Positions 9,025 through 17,752 of a stretch of 64,000 bases of DNA are shown piece by piece. Origin of the DNA: DAOTWP01 sp034435675 (GTDB taxonomy: Bacteria > Chloroflexota > Anaerolineae > Aggregatilineales > Phototrophicaceae). Under the pieces are notes generated by a model. The model ran no database searches, had not been told where the DNA came from, and was given only the letters and a program-made list of their open reading frames with translations. Positions within the stretch are counted from its first letter, which is position 1, and each line of letters opens with the position of its first letter. The position numbers and the translations under genes are program-made. The stretch lies in contig DAOTWP010000132.1 in NCBI GenBank assembly GCA_034435675.1, positions 12,320-76,319 of the forward strand, read 5' to 3'.

Positions 9025-10347
9025 TTAAGCCGCCGGGTTATTGGCAGGCAGCAGCTTGCCGTCCTCCGACCATTCCAGCCGATTATTGTGCGGATCAAAA
9101 ATCAGCGGGCGCGTCACGTTGTTGACCGCATCAGCATTGATGACCACCCGGCGAATATCTTTGCGCCCCGGAATCTCAAACATCACGTCCAACAGGCGGC
9201 TTTCGATAATTGAGCGCAGCCCGCGCGCGCCGGTTTGCCGCTGCAAGGTGAGGTCGGCGGCGGCGGACAGCGCGGCGTCTTCAAAGACCAGTTCCACATT
9301 ATCCAGTGCCAGCAGGTGTTGATATTGTTTGACCAGCGAGTTTTTCGGTTCCACCAGAATCCGAATCAACGCTTCACGATCCAGCGGGTCAATACTAACG
9401 ATCACAGGCAAACGCCCGACCAGTTCAGGGATGAGACCATGCTGAATCAGGTCTTCCGGTTCCACATGGCGCAGCAGCGCTCCCTTACGCGCATTCGCGT
9501 CCTTCTGTTCGCCAATCAGCGCCGCTTTTGAGTCGATCTGGAATCCCAGCGCCCCTTTGACGCCAATGCGCCGGGCAATGGATTTCTCGATACCATCAAA
9601 TGTCCCGCCGCAGATGAACAGAATATCAGTGGTATCAATCTGGAGGAATTCCTGATGCGGATGCTTGCGCCCACCCTGCGGTGGCACATTCGCCAGTGTC
9701 CCTTCGATGATCTTCAGCAGTGCCTGCTGCACGCCTTCGCCGGATACATCGCGGGTGATGGACGGGTTATCATTGGACTTGCGCGAAATCTTATCAATTT
9801 CGTCGATGTAGATGATACCCTTTTCGGCACGGGCAATATCTCCGTCTGCCGCCTGAATCAGCCGCAGCAGGATATTCTCCACATCTTCGCCAACATATCC
9901 CGCTTCGGTCAGCGCGGTGGCATCGGCAATGCAGAAGGGCACATCCAAAATGCGCGCGAGCGTCTGCGCCAGCAGAGTTTTGCCGCTGCCAGTGGGTCCA
10001 AGCAGCAGAATGTTACTCTTGTGCAGTTCCACTTCCTTGGCGTTCTTGCCCTTCTGGATGCGCTTGTAATGATTGTAGACCGCCACACTCAACACACGCT
10101 TGGCGTGTTCTTGCCCCACCACGTAATCGTCAAGATGCGCCATAATTTCGCGGGGAGACAACAGCCGGTCAAACTGGAAGTCATACGTCGGGCTTCCCGA
10201 TCCCCGATCATCCAACAGCAGTTGCTGGCACTGATCCACACAGTAATTGCAAATGAACACGCCATCAAGCCCTGCGCACAGGCGCTCAATTTCATCGTGT
10301 CCTCTGCCACAGAAAGAGCAGCGTGGGTTGTTAGGCGGCATATGCAT
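9025..10347 (-). CDS. clpX: ATP-dependent protease ATP-binding subunit ClpX
   Basis: 440 residues, the AAA+ unfoldase that feeds ClpP. The N-terminal zinc-binding domain has the cysteine pairs CSFC and CNYC. Walker A is GPTGSGKT, the pore loop is GYVGED, the Walker B segment contains IYIDEIDK, and a LGF tripeptide in the segment RIGVKGALGF matches the loop that docks on ClpP. The start overlaps the clpP stop (TAATG), and a second ATG lies two codons in, also within reach of the AAGGGGAAG Shine-Dalgarno. It is the last gene of the conserved tig-clpP-clpX order. Confidence 0.96.
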   Translation of the reverse strand: MHMPPNNPRCSFCGRGHDEIERLCAGLDGVFICNYCVDQCQQLLLDDRGSGSPTYDFQFDRLLSPREIMAHLDDYVVGQEHAKRVLSVAVYNHYKRIQKGKNAKEVELHKSNILLLGPTGSGKTLLAQTLARILDVPFCIADATALTEAGYVGEDVENILLRLIQAADGDIARAEKGIIYIDEIDKISRKSNDNPSITRDVSGEGVQQALLKIIEGTLANVPPQGGRKHPHQEFLQIDTTDILFICGGTFDGIEKSIARRIGVKGALGFQIDSKAALIGEQKDANARKGALLRHVEPEDLIQHGLIPELVGRLPVIVSIDPLDREALIRILVEPKNSLVKQYQHLLALDNVELVFEDAALSAAADLTLQRQTGARGLRSIIESRLLDVMFEIPGRKDIRRVVINADAVNNVTRPLIFDPHNNRLEWSEDGKLLPANNPAA

Positions 10348-10955
10348 TACTTCCCCTTTCTGCCGTCAGGTGATTGCAGCACCGAGTCGACCAGGCCGTA
10401 CTCAATCGCCTGCTGCGGATTAAAGTAGATGTCGCGGTCAGTATCATGCTCGATAACAGCTTTGTCCTGCCCGGTGTGTGTCACAAAAATATCGTTGAGT
10501 CGTTCTTTCAACCGGACGATTTCATTCGCCTGAATGACTATATCGGTTGCCTGCCCCTGCGCGCCGCCCAGCGGTTGGTGCATGTGGATAGTCGCATGTG
10601 GCAGGGCATAGCGCATCTTCGACGCGCCTGCTGCCAGCAGCACCGTGCCAAAGCTGGCGGTGATACCGACTGCCACCGTGCTCACCGGCGCGGCAATGGA
10701 CTGCATCGTATCGTAAATCGCCAACCCGGAATAGACCACGCCACCCGGTGAGTTGATATACATCTGAATGGGACGTTCCGGGTCTTCACGATCCAGAAAC
10801 AGGAGCTGCGCGACCATCAGGTTCGCCACTTGATCATTGATCGGCAGCCCCATGAAGATGATGCGTTCCTTGAGCAGCAGTGAATAGATGTCGTAAGCGC
10901 GTTCGCCCCGACTCCCCTGCTCGATGACCATTGGGATGATGTTATAGGGGTTCAT
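10347..10955 (-). CDS. clpP: ATP-dependent Clp protease proteolytic subunit
   Basis: 202 residues, the barrel-forming serine protease partner of ClpX. The catalytic triad is present with exact family spacing: Ser101 in ITASFGT, His126 in MHQPLGG and Asp175 in TDRDIYF (25 and 49 residues apart, as in E. coli ClpP). The usual AASMGA around the nucleophile is here TASFGT, a conservative but noticeable change. The propeptide appears short. The start overlaps the trigger factor stop by 4 nt (ATGA), which suggests translational coupling. Confidence 0.95.
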   Translation of the reverse strand: MNPYNIIPMVIEQGSRGERAYDIYSLLLKERIIFMGLPINDQVANLMVAQLLFLDREDPERPIQMYINSPGGVVYSGLAIYDTMQSIAAPVSTVAVGITASFGTVLLAAGASKMRYALPHATIHMHQPLGGAQGQATDIVIQANEIVRLKERLNDIFVTHTGQDKAVIEHDTDRDIYFNPQQAIEYGLVDSVLQSPDGRKGK

Positions 10956-12556
10956 AACTGCGCTGCATCTCCTTCTTCAATGTCAGTTTCAGTTGCAGCG
11001 TCGGCTGGTGCGGCGTCGGTGTCCTCAGCTACAGGTTCCGCCACTGCTGCTGCAATCGCATCCGGCGCGTCGGGCACTGCTGCTGGTTCTTCGTCCGCGG
11101 TCAGTTCGGGCGCTTCGCCTCTGGCAATAGCGGCGATACGCTCCAGCACACGCTGCTGGAGCAGGTTGTTTAGGATATTATCGCGCATAATGCCCGAATT
11201 GAACATTTGCATAATCATATCCACTTGTCCACCCACCCGTTCGGCAAGTCTGACGATTTCCCCCTGAACATCCTCATCACTCACCGATAGCTTTTCCTGC
11301 ATCACCAATTCGCGCAGGGTCAGCGAACGACGCAGCAAATTGACCGCGGGCTGCTCGTATTCGGCGCTGAGTTGTTCTTTGGACTTGCCCATGATGCGCA
11401 TGAAGTCTTCGAGCGTTACGCCCTGCCGCCGCAGATTGCTATCAAGTTCTTTCAGCATTTCTTCAATCTGCTCGTCCAGCATTTCCTGCGGGTAGTGTAT
11501 CGTCGCCGCTTCGACCATCTGATCCAGCACCTTACGCGCGTACTCAGCACGCGCCTGTTCTTCTTCCGCCCGCTGGATATCTTCGCGCATCCGTATACGC
11601 AGTTGCAGCAGCGTCAGTGGTTCGGCAGGTGCTTCGCCCTCTGTCGCGACAGTTTCGTCAGCGGCTTCAGCAGCAGTCACACGGGCGGCAAAATCATCGT
11701 TGAGCACCGGCAGAGTCACCGCTTCGATTTTCTTGACTGTCACCTCAAAACGCGCACGCTTGCCTGCCGCATCGCCAAAATCGCTGTTGTCCGGGACAGC
11801 CAGTTCAAAACTGACCGTATCATCCAGAGCAGCGCCAACCAGTGCCTCTTTGAAGCCGGGAAGCAGCACATCATCGTCATCGCGCAGCACCACGGCAGCA
11901 TCGTGTTCATGAATAAATGGCTGCTCACTGCCATGATCATGATGGTCATGGTCATCGCCTTCATGATCCTCGCCGGCGTCATCTGTGTCCTGCGGCTCAG
12001 TAGCGGCGACTTCTGCAACATCGGCATCGGCAGGTTCCACGATGAAGCTGTGAATATCCAGTGTCACCCGATTGCCGATTTCAACGGGCTTATGGCTTTC
12101 CTCCACAAGCGCACGCTCTTCCTGAAGGCGCTTCATCGCCGCATCAACATCTTTGTCTTCCACGACCGGTGGGGTATATTCCAGCCGTGTCTCGCGGTAA
12201 TTGCCCAGCTCAACAGTCGGCTGAAGCGGCACGGTGAAGACAAAGACGGGGGTAGCTTCTTCGAGTTTGAAGTCTTCCAGCGCGCCGGGCGCATAAGGGT
12301 CAATTTGTGCGCTTTCCAGCGATTCCTTATAGATTTCCTGCCCCAGCGTTTCAATGGCGTCTTCCAGAATAGCGCCTTCACCCAGATAGTTCACGATGAT
12401 GCGGTAAGGCGCTTTCCCTTTGCGGAAGCCGGGAATATTGAACCGCTTCGCCAACTGTGTCGCGGCTTTCCGTTTCGCCTGATCAAGGCGCTCGGCATCC
12501 ACAGCTACAGTAAGGCGAGCAGTATGGTTATCGAGGTGTTCCGTTTGAATGTTCAA
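10952..12556 (-). CDS. tig: Trigger factor with His-rich insertion in the PPIase domain
   Basis: About 534 residues, the ribosome-associated chaperone and peptidyl-prolyl isomerase. TTG 12556 is chosen because AAGGA stands 7 nt upstream and the product then begins MNIQTEHLD as usual; a TTG at 12589 is open but unsupported. The ribosome-binding signature GFRKGKAP is at residues 43-50. Between residues about 175 and 223, inside the FKBP-like domain, an extra acidic stretch holds seven histidines (198, 203, 205, 206, 208, 216, 218), which suggests metal binding. The C-terminus ends in an Ala/Asp/Glu-rich tail of about 50 residues. The usual length is about 430-450, so both additions are notable. 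Confidence 0.93.
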   Translation of the reverse strand: MNIQTEHLDNHTARLTVAVDAERLDQAKRKAATQLAKRFNIPGFRKGKAPYRIIVNYLGEGAILEDAIETLGQEIYKESLESAQIDPYAPGALEDFKLEEATPVFVFTVPLQPTVELGNYRETRLEYTPPVVEDKDVDAAMKRLQEERALVEESHKPVEIGNRVTLDIHSFIVEPADADVAEVAATEPQDTDDAGEDHEGDDHDHHDHGSEQPFIHEHDAAVVLRDDDDVLLPGFKEALVGAALDDTVSFELAVPDNSDFGDAAGKRARFEVTVKKIEAVTLPVLNDDFAARVTAAEAADETVATEGEAPAEPLTLLQLRIRMREDIQRAEEEQARAEYARKVLDQMVEAATIHYPQEMLDEQIEEMLKELDSNLRRQGVTLEDFMRIMGKSKEQLSAEYEQPAVNLLRRSLTLRELVMQEKLSVSDEDVQGEIVRLAERVGGQVDMIMQMFNSGIMRDNILNNLLQQRVLERIAAIARGEAPELTADEEPAAVPDAPDAIAAAVAEPVAEDTDAAPADAATETDIEEGDAAQL

Positions 12557-12595
12557 GAGCTTGTCCTTGCGAATGTACTGCTGTATCAATTACAG

Positions 12596-12601
12596 ATTAT
12601 A
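12596..12601 (-). promoter_or_regulatory. Candidate -10 box for tig-clpP-clpX
   Basis: A perfect TATAAT on the minus strand lies 40 nt upstream of the chosen tig start. No clear -35 hexamer is visible at 16-18 nt, so this is a weak call. Confidence 0.35.
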
Positions 12602-12675
12602 GCGACAAGTAGACTTTCAGAGCTATAAACGTTTCGTCAGAAACGCTGCTGCACAGACCTGACATGTATGAACAC

Positions 12676-12699
12676 GAAAGGCGCATGACAGCGCCTTTC
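12676..12699 (-). terminator. Hairpin after tRNA-Leu
   Basis: A perfect 9-bp stem GAAAGGCGC (12676-12684)/GCGCCTTTC (12691-12699) with a 6-nt loop starts 11 nt beyond the tRNA 3' end. On the minus strand the stem ends in TTTC and a T-containing stretch follows. It is likely the tRNA terminator. Confidence 0.6.
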
Positions 12700-12709
12700 A
12701 TCGTTGCTG

Positions 12710-12791
12710 TGGGGAAGGAGGGACTCGAACCCTCACCTCCGAAAAGACATGATCCTAAGTCATGCGCGTCTGCCAATTCCGCCACTCCCCC
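12710..12791 (-). tRNA. tRNA-Leu (anticodon UAG)
   Basis: On the minus strand the acceptor stem GGGGGAG (5' end at 12791) pairs with CTTCCCC (one G-U pair), the discriminator is A at 12710, and the T-loop contains GTTCGAGTC. The anticodon stem CATGA/TCATG encloses the 7-nt loop CTTAGGA, giving anticodon UAG, which reads CUA and other CUN leucine codons. The long variable arm fits a class II tRNA. CCA is not encoded. Confidence 0.95.
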
Positions 12792-12839
12792 AACAATTTC
12801 CAGATTATAGGAGGCGCAATAGTAGGCGGCAAGGGCAAA

Positions 12840-13418
12840 TCAACGAATCTCGATGCTGCCGATATCGTCGAGCGTCATGCTGCTGACCCGCGCCAGAATG
12901 GTTGTAATCATCGTCTGGGCAAACTGGAACAATGTTTTGATCTGCCCAATGCGTTCTACATAAAGCTGTGCCAGCGCTTTTTCATCGTCATTCATCTGCG
13001 CCATATCACCAGACAGATGATCCAGATCGTCTTGCATAATCGTCAGCGCACGTTCCAGGTCGCGCATTTCACGCGCGCTGATAATGTTAGAGATAATCTG
13101 CCAGAAGTCGGTTTCCGCTTCATAGTACTTGCGCCGCCCGCTGCCGCCGCGCACCCAGACCTGCCGCACCATGCCCAGGTGCTCCAGCGTGCGCATGTTC
13201 ATGCTAACGCTCGCTTTGGAAATGCTCAACTGCTCCATCAGATCATCCAAGCACAGGGGTTCCGGGCTGAGCAGCACCGCGCCATAAAGCTGCCCCATAA
13301 CCTTGTTGAAGCCAAAGTAATCGGAAAGCTGTCCCAACCCTTCCAGCATGTTCTCATGTGCTTTGTAGAGCGTCTTATTGTTGAATTCAGAAGCATTCTT
13401 CTGAGGTTGATCCGCCAT
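12840..13418 (-). CDS. GbsR/MarR-family transcriptional regulator
   Basis: 192 residues. A winged helix-turn-helix occupies residues about 45-110, with the recognition segment LSISKASVSMNMRTLEHLG and a basic wing (VWVRGGSGRRKYY). The C-terminal half is helical and probably dimerises. The pattern is that of the GbsR-type branch of the MarR clan, whose members often control osmoprotectant or transport genes; its target here is unknown. It is divergent from rex across a 333-nt gap that holds two inverted repeats. Confidence 0.85.
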   Translation of the reverse strand: MADQPQKNASEFNNKTLYKAHENMLEGLGQLSDYFGFNKVMGQLYGAVLLSPEPLCLDDLMEQLSISKASVSMNMRTLEHLGMVRQVWVRGGSGRRKYYEAETDFWQIISNIISAREMRDLERALTIMQDDLDHLSGDMAQMNDDEKALAQLYVERIGQIKTLFQFAQTMITTILARVSSMTLDDIGSIEIR

Positions 13419-13592
13419 AAGCTGTCACCCGCTTTCTCCGAAAGCCCAGTCGTGCTGTTCAGGGAGTTCTGTTTCAGTATAGTTGAAAATCAAGGCAATA
13501 AAGCACCAGGAACGCAGCAGGTCACAGCATTAATCTTAATCCCGGGTAACCAGATGCGGCATTGTTCGGACTGTTCAAAAAACTCTGTATTT

Positions 13593-13612
13593 TGTTAGTG
13601 GTTATTCTAACA
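13593..13612. promoter_or_regulatory. Inverted repeat between gbsR-like gene and rex
   Basis: TGTTAG (13593-13598) and CTAACA (13607-13612) are perfect inverted half-sites with an 8-nt spacer. It lies in the divergent control region and could bind the GbsR-type regulator or Rex. The rest of the 13419-13751 gap shows no gene. Confidence 0.4.
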
Positions 13613-13670
13613 CCGTGAGGGGGCAATGACAACACTGCCTGCGCGGGCGTTCCTACCGCTGGCGACATTC

Positions 13671-13688
13671 TGTGATACAATTTTCACA
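13671..13688. promoter_or_regulatory. Rex-like inverted repeat upstream of rex
   Basis: TGTGA (13671-13675) and TCACA (13684-13688) flank the A/T-rich TACAATTT. The half-sites match the classical Rex operator half-site (TTGTGA), but the spacer is 8 nt rather than the usual 6, so autoregulation is a suggestion only. Confidence 0.35.
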
Positions 13689-13751
13689 AGCAGCAGCTTA
13701 ACGCTGTGCCTGCATAGCACCAACATTTTTGACCAAGGAGTCTTTGTCAAT

Positions 13752-14387
13752 ATGGCAACGTCTGGTAACGGCAATGAAATCCCCGATATCGTGATTGGTC
13801 GCCTGCCAGTGTATCTACGGGCACTAAACCGGCTGGCACAAGAAGGGCATCAGGTCACCTCGTCCCACGAGTTAGGGCAAAGACTCGGCATCAGTTCCGC
13901 GCAAATCCGCAAAGACCTGTCACACTTTGGCGGTTTTGGCAAGCAGGGCACCGGCTATCAGATTGCCTATCTTGAGGAGAAGCTGCGGCAGGTGCTCAAT
14001 GTCAACCGCGAGTGGCGGTTGGTGCTGATTGGCGCGGGCGATCTGGGCAGCGCGCTGGCACATTACAGGGGTTTTCACTATCGCGGTTTCAGCATTGCCC
14101 ATGTTTTCGACAATGCCGAGGCGAAGATTGGCAAGCAGGTAGGGGACTTTATCGTCAAACCCATGTCGGAACTGGCTGATACAGTTCGGGGCGAAAACAT
14201 CAAACTGGCAATGATCGCCGTGCCGGCAGAACACGCCCAAAAAGTCGCGGAAACCCTGATTGACGCCGGGGTGCGCGCTATCCTCAATTACGCCCCGATT
14301 AATCTGAATGTCCCAGCGGGGGTTTACGTGCAATACATTGACCCGGTGCTGCACATGCAGCGCATGACCTATTACCTCGAAGACTGA
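13752..14387 (+). CDS. rex: Redox-sensing transcriptional repressor Rex
   Basis: 211 residues. Rex senses the NADH/NAD+ ratio and represses fermentation and respiration genes when NADH is low. The N-terminal winged helix includes SSAQIRKDLSHFG, and the Rossmann motif GAGDLGSAL (residues 94-102) starts the NAD(H)-binding domain. ATG 13752 is chosen because AAGGAG lies 11 nt upstream and the product has the family length; the open frame extends 42 codons further without support. A hairpin follows the stop. Confidence 0.95.
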   Translation: MATSGNGNEIPDIVIGRLPVYLRALNRLAQEGHQVTSSHELGQRLGISSAQIRKDLSHFGGFGKQGTGYQIAYLEEKLRQVLNVNREWRLVLIGAGDLGSALAHYRGFHYRGFSIAHVFDNAEAKIGKQVGDFIVKPMSELADTVRGENIKLAMIAVPAEHAQKVAETLIDAGVRAILNYAPINLNVPAGVYVQYIDPVLHMQRMTYYLED

Positions 14388-14397
14388 TCAGGCTGCA

Positions 14398-14421
14398 CAG
14401 GGGCTGCAGGCAGCGCCCCTG
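14398..14421. terminator. Hairpin between convergent rex and mreB
   Basis: CAGGGGC (14398-14404) pairs with GCCCCTG (14415-14421) around a 10-nt loop, 10 nt after the rex stop. There is no U-run. It could serve both convergent genes. Confidence 0.45.
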
Positions 14422-14483
14422 CTGTGGGAACCCGCAGGTAGCAGCACGAACCCATGACCGCCGCAGGTTTTGTAACTGGCGAT

Positions 14484-15509
14484 TTAGTACATCTGAAGCA
14501 CGCGGCGCATTAGCGCTTCGTTGTCCAGCGCGCGCCCCGCGCCCACCGCAACGGCAATCATTGGGTTTTCCGCGCGGTACACCGGCACGCCGGTCTGGTT
14601 CGTCAGGAATTGGTCAATACCGCGCAACAGCGCCCCACCGCCGGTGAGCACAATCCCACGATCAATGATGTCTGACGCCAGTTCCGGCAGCGTGTTGCCC
14701 AGCACCGACTTGACCACGCTGGCAATCGTACCCAGCGGTTCGGCAAGCGCCTCGACAACCTCGCCCGTCGTAATTGTGATGGTTCGCGGCAGCCCGGTAA
14801 CGTTGTCCCGCCCTTGAATTTCCATCGCCATTTCCTGCGGCAGCGGCACCGCCGCCCCAATCTGAATCTTGATGGCTTCTGCCGTAGGCTGCCCGATGAT
14901 GAGGTTGTACTTGCGGCGCACATAACTGATGATGGCGTCATCCTGCTTTAACCCGCCGCTGCGTCCGCTTTCGGCACGCACGATATTATTCATGCTGATG
15001 ACCGCCGCCTCGGTCACGCCGCCACCGATGTTGACCACCATATCGCCTGCAGGCGTTGCTACGGGCAGTCCCGCGCCAACTGCCGCCGCCAGCGGTTCGG
15101 GAATCAGGTACGCCTCGCGTGCGCCTGCTGAGAGCGCCGCTTCATGCACCGCCCGGCGTTCAACGCTGGTCACACCATAGGGCACAGTTATCATCACTGT
15201 CGGTCTAAACAGGCGAATCCGCCCGGCGACTTTGTTAAAGAAGTGCCGCAGCATCTCTGCCGTCACTTCGTAGTCAGCAATTACGCCGTTTTGCAGCGGG
15301 CGCACCACCTGGATATCTTCTTCATCCACCTTGCCGAGCATTTCGCGAGCAGGCTGACCAATTTCAAGCACACTGATACGCCCGCGTTCATCCGGCTCCG
15401 CCGACACAGCAACCAGTGACGGCTCTTGCAGCACAATCTGCCCGTTGTCATAGATCAGCACATTGACTGTGCCAAGATCAACACCCAGCCGCTTTGAAAA
15501 TAACGCCAT
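14484..15509 (-). CDS. mreB: Rod shape-determining protein MreB
   Basis: 341 residues, a bacterial actin that directs lateral wall synthesis. The phosphate-1 motif GVDLGTVNVLIY (residues 9-20), the phosphate-2 segment VVNIGGGVTEAAVIS and the adenosine motif LTGGGALLRGI are all present. No mreC or mreD follows, so this is a solitary mreB; some filamentous bacteria have more than one. It is separated from atpC by 237 nt, which contains a possible hairpin and no gene. Confidence 0.93.
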   Translation of the reverse strand: MALFSKRLGVDLGTVNVLIYDNGQIVLQEPSLVAVSAEPDERGRISVLEIGQPAREMLGKVDEEDIQVVRPLQNGVIADYEVTAEMLRHFFNKVAGRIRLFRPTVMITVPYGVTSVERRAVHEAALSAGAREAYLIPEPLAAAVGAGLPVATPAGDMVVNIGGGVTEAAVISMNNIVRAESGRSGGLKQDDAIISYVRRKYNLIIGQPTAEAIKIQIGAAVPLPQEMAMEIQGRDNVTGLPRTITITTGEVVEALAEPLGTIASVVKSVLGNTLPELASDIIDRGIVLTGGGALLRGIDQFLTNQTGVPVYRAENPMIAVAVGAGRALDNEALMRRVLQMY

Positions 15510-15696
15510 GTGTCCTGTTTACCTCACCCCGCTGACTGGGGCGTGTCTTCGTTGGTTTCACTGCTTAGTTAGAACATCATCAGGTGACATGATTTCTAAC
15601 AACAAATTATGCCTGAATGCCAGCCAAAGCACCAGCTACAAGTTAGGGGAACCAGAACGAGGAACGGTTAGGGGCAAAACACAACACCGAACATCA

Positions 15697-15726
15697 GCAG
15701 GGGCGAATCACCCGACGCACCCCTGC
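15697..15726 (-). terminator. Possible terminator of the atp operon
   Basis: GCAGGGG (15697-15703) and CCCCTGC (15720-15726) can pair around a 16-nt loop, 20 nt beyond the atpC stop. The loop is large and no U-run follows, so support is weak. Confidence 0.3.
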
Positions 15727-15746
15727 CCCCGCTGCTTACCTGCCAG

Positions 15747-16193
15747 TTAATCCTGCTCTTCCTCAATGATCCGCAGCACCGACCCACGCTGCTTGATCTT
15801 GCGATTCAGGCGCAGCGCCAGTTCTGCGCGGCGCAGCGCTAGTGTCGCCTCGCGGTTCTGCTCTTCGGGAACACCCTCTGCCAGCATGCGCGCAGCGCGC
15901 TCGCGTGCCTGTTCAATCGCATCCAGTTCGAGGTCCAGCACAGAGTCCGCCAGATCCGCCAGAACCACAACCTTATCGGGACGCACATCCACCACGCCGC
16001 CATAGATGGCGAAGTGTTCTTCTGCATCCCCTTTACGCACGATCAATTCGCCAAAGCCCATCGTGGTCAGCACCGGGGCATGATGCGGCAAAACACCCAT
16101 CTCGCCCTCTACCGCCGGGATAATGACCATATCGGCTGCCGGTTCGTCGAAGATTTTTTTCTCGCCAGTGACAATTTCAACATGAATCGGCAT
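15747..16193 (-). CDS. atpC: F1 ATP synthase epsilon subunit
   Basis: 148 residues. The N-terminal beta-sandwich contains PAVEGEMGVLPHHAP, the family hallmark, and the C-terminal helical hairpin (about residues 90-140) is intact, so it could perform the usual inhibitory role. It follows atpD by 26 nt. It is the last gene of the A-G-D-C set. Confidence 0.95.
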   Translation of the reverse strand: MPIHVEIVTGEKKIFDEPAADMVIIPAVEGEMGVLPHHAPVLTTMGFGELIVRKGDAEEHFAIYGGVVDVRPDKVVVLADLADSVLDLELDAIEQARERAARMLAEGVPEEQNREATLALRRAELALRLNRKIKQRGSVLRIIEEEQD

Positions 16194-16219
16194 AACACGC
16201 CTCCTTAAAGCGCGGCGCG

Positions 16220-17629
16220 TTAAGACGCCTGACGCTGCGACTCTTCGTAGCGCTCAATGACCTCATCCATCGTGCCCGCCATGTTGAACATGACTTCAGG
16301 AATATAGTCCACCTCGCCATCGAGGATCATACGGAAACCACGCACGGTGTCCTTCACCTTGACATAACGCCCCGGACGCCCGGTGAACTGCTCAGCAACC
16401 ACCATCGGCTGCGTCAGGAACTGTTCGATCTTACGCGCACGCCCGACCAGCAGTTTGTCCGAGTCCGACAGTTCATCCACGCCCAGAATGGCGATGATGT
16501 CCTGCAAGTCCTTATAGCGTTGGAGCACCTGCTGCACTTCACGTGCGGTGCGGTAGTGCCCTTCACCGACCACCAGCGGGTCCAGAATCTTGCTGGTGCT
16601 CGCCAGCGGATCAACCGCCGGGAACAGACCCCGCGCAGCAATCGAACGCTCGAGCGCGATAGTACCGTCCAGATGGGTGAACACCGCCACCGGCGCAGGA
16701 TCGGAATAGTCATCTGCGGGCACATAAACCGCCTGCATGGACGTAATTGAGCCGCGCCTGGTCGAGGTAATGCGCTCCTGAAGCTGTCCCATTTCTTCTG
16801 CCAGCGTTGGCTGATAGCCCACTGCCGAGGGCATACGCCCCAGCAGCGCGGACACTTCTGCGCCTGCCAGCGAGTAACGGTAAATATTGTCAATGAACAG
16901 CAGCACGTCTTTGCCCTGGTCGCGGAAGTGTTCGGCAATTGTCAAACCGGACAACGCCACACGCAGGCGCACACCGGGCGGTTCGTTCATCTGCCCAAAG
17001 ACCATCGCCAGTTTTTCCAGCACGCCAGCTTCTTCCATTTCGCCGTAAAGCTGTGTGCCCTCGCGCGTGCGTTCGCCCACACCGGCAAATACTGACAGCC
17101 CATCATGCTGTGTAGCAATGGAGTTAATCAGCTCCATAATCGTAATGGTCTTGCCCACACCCGCGCCGCCGAAGATGCCGGTCTTGCCGCCTTTGGTCAT
17201 CGGGGCGACAAGGTCAATTACCTTCATGCCGGTTTCAAACACTTCGATTTTAGTGGTCTGGTCTTCAAACTCTGGCGCTGTCGCATGAATCGGGCGGCGG
17301 GGCGCATCATCGCTCACTGCGGGCTTGCCGTCAATCGGGCGCCCCAGCACGTTAAACACGCGCCCCAGCGCGACATCGCCTACAGGAACCTGAATCGCGG
17401 AGCCAGTGGAATATGCCGACACCCCGCGCTGCAAGCCGTCAGTGGTGTCCATCGCCACCGTGCGCACAGCGCTGTCGCCCAGCAGCATCTGCACTTCCAG
17501 AATCAGATCTTCTTCACCTTCACGGGGCACCCGGATCGCCTCAAAAATATCCGGCAGTTGTCCATGTGGAAAAGTCACATCAACAACAGCGCCGAGTACC
17601 TGTGATACGTGTCCTTCAATTTCAGCCAT
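16220..17629 (-). CDS. atpD: F1 ATP synthase beta subunit
   Basis: 469 residues, the catalytic subunit. Walker A is GGAGVGKT, the catalytic Glu lies in GVGERTREG, and Walker B is in VLLFIDNIYRY. The C-terminal DELSEED-type loop reads DELSDSDK. Length and motifs are standard. A 121-nt gap with strong secondary structure separates it from atpG. Confidence 0.96.
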   Translation of the reverse strand: MAEIEGHVSQVLGAVVDVTFPHGQLPDIFEAIRVPREGEEDLILEVQMLLGDSAVRTVAMDTTDGLQRGVSAYSTGSAIQVPVGDVALGRVFNVLGRPIDGKPAVSDDAPRRPIHATAPEFEDQTTKIEVFETGMKVIDLVAPMTKGGKTGIFGGAGVGKTITIMELINSIATQHDGLSVFAGVGERTREGTQLYGEMEEAGVLEKLAMVFGQMNEPPGVRLRVALSGLTIAEHFRDQGKDVLLFIDNIYRYSLAGAEVSALLGRMPSAVGYQPTLAEEMGQLQERITSTRRGSITSMQAVYVPADDYSDPAPVAVFTHLDGTIALERSIAARGLFPAVDPLASTSKILDPLVVGEGHYRTAREVQQVLQRYKDLQDIIAILGVDELSDSDKLLVGRARKIEQFLTQPMVVAEQFTGRPGRYVKVKDTVRGFRMILDGEVDYIPEVMFNMAGTMDEVIERYEESQRQAS

Positions 17630-17680
17630 TCGTCGTCTCCACGCTAAGTCTCTACTTGAGAAGATAGTCGTTTTTCGTTA

Positions 17681-17752
17681 AGAACCTATCCGTAAACCAA
17701 AATGCCTGAACAAGGGGATTAACCCCCTTGTCCGGGTTTAGAGCCAGGTTCT
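17681..17752 (-). other. Nested hairpin between atpG and atpD
   Basis: An inner stem CAAGGGG (17711-17717)/CCCCTTG (17724-17730), extendable by one A-T pair, is enclosed by possible outer arms AGAACCT (17681-17687) and AGGTTCT (17746-17752), the latter overlapping the atpG stop. Such an intra-operon structure could act as an attenuator or processing/stability element that sets the ratio of beta to gamma. There is no obvious U-run. Confidence 0.45.
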
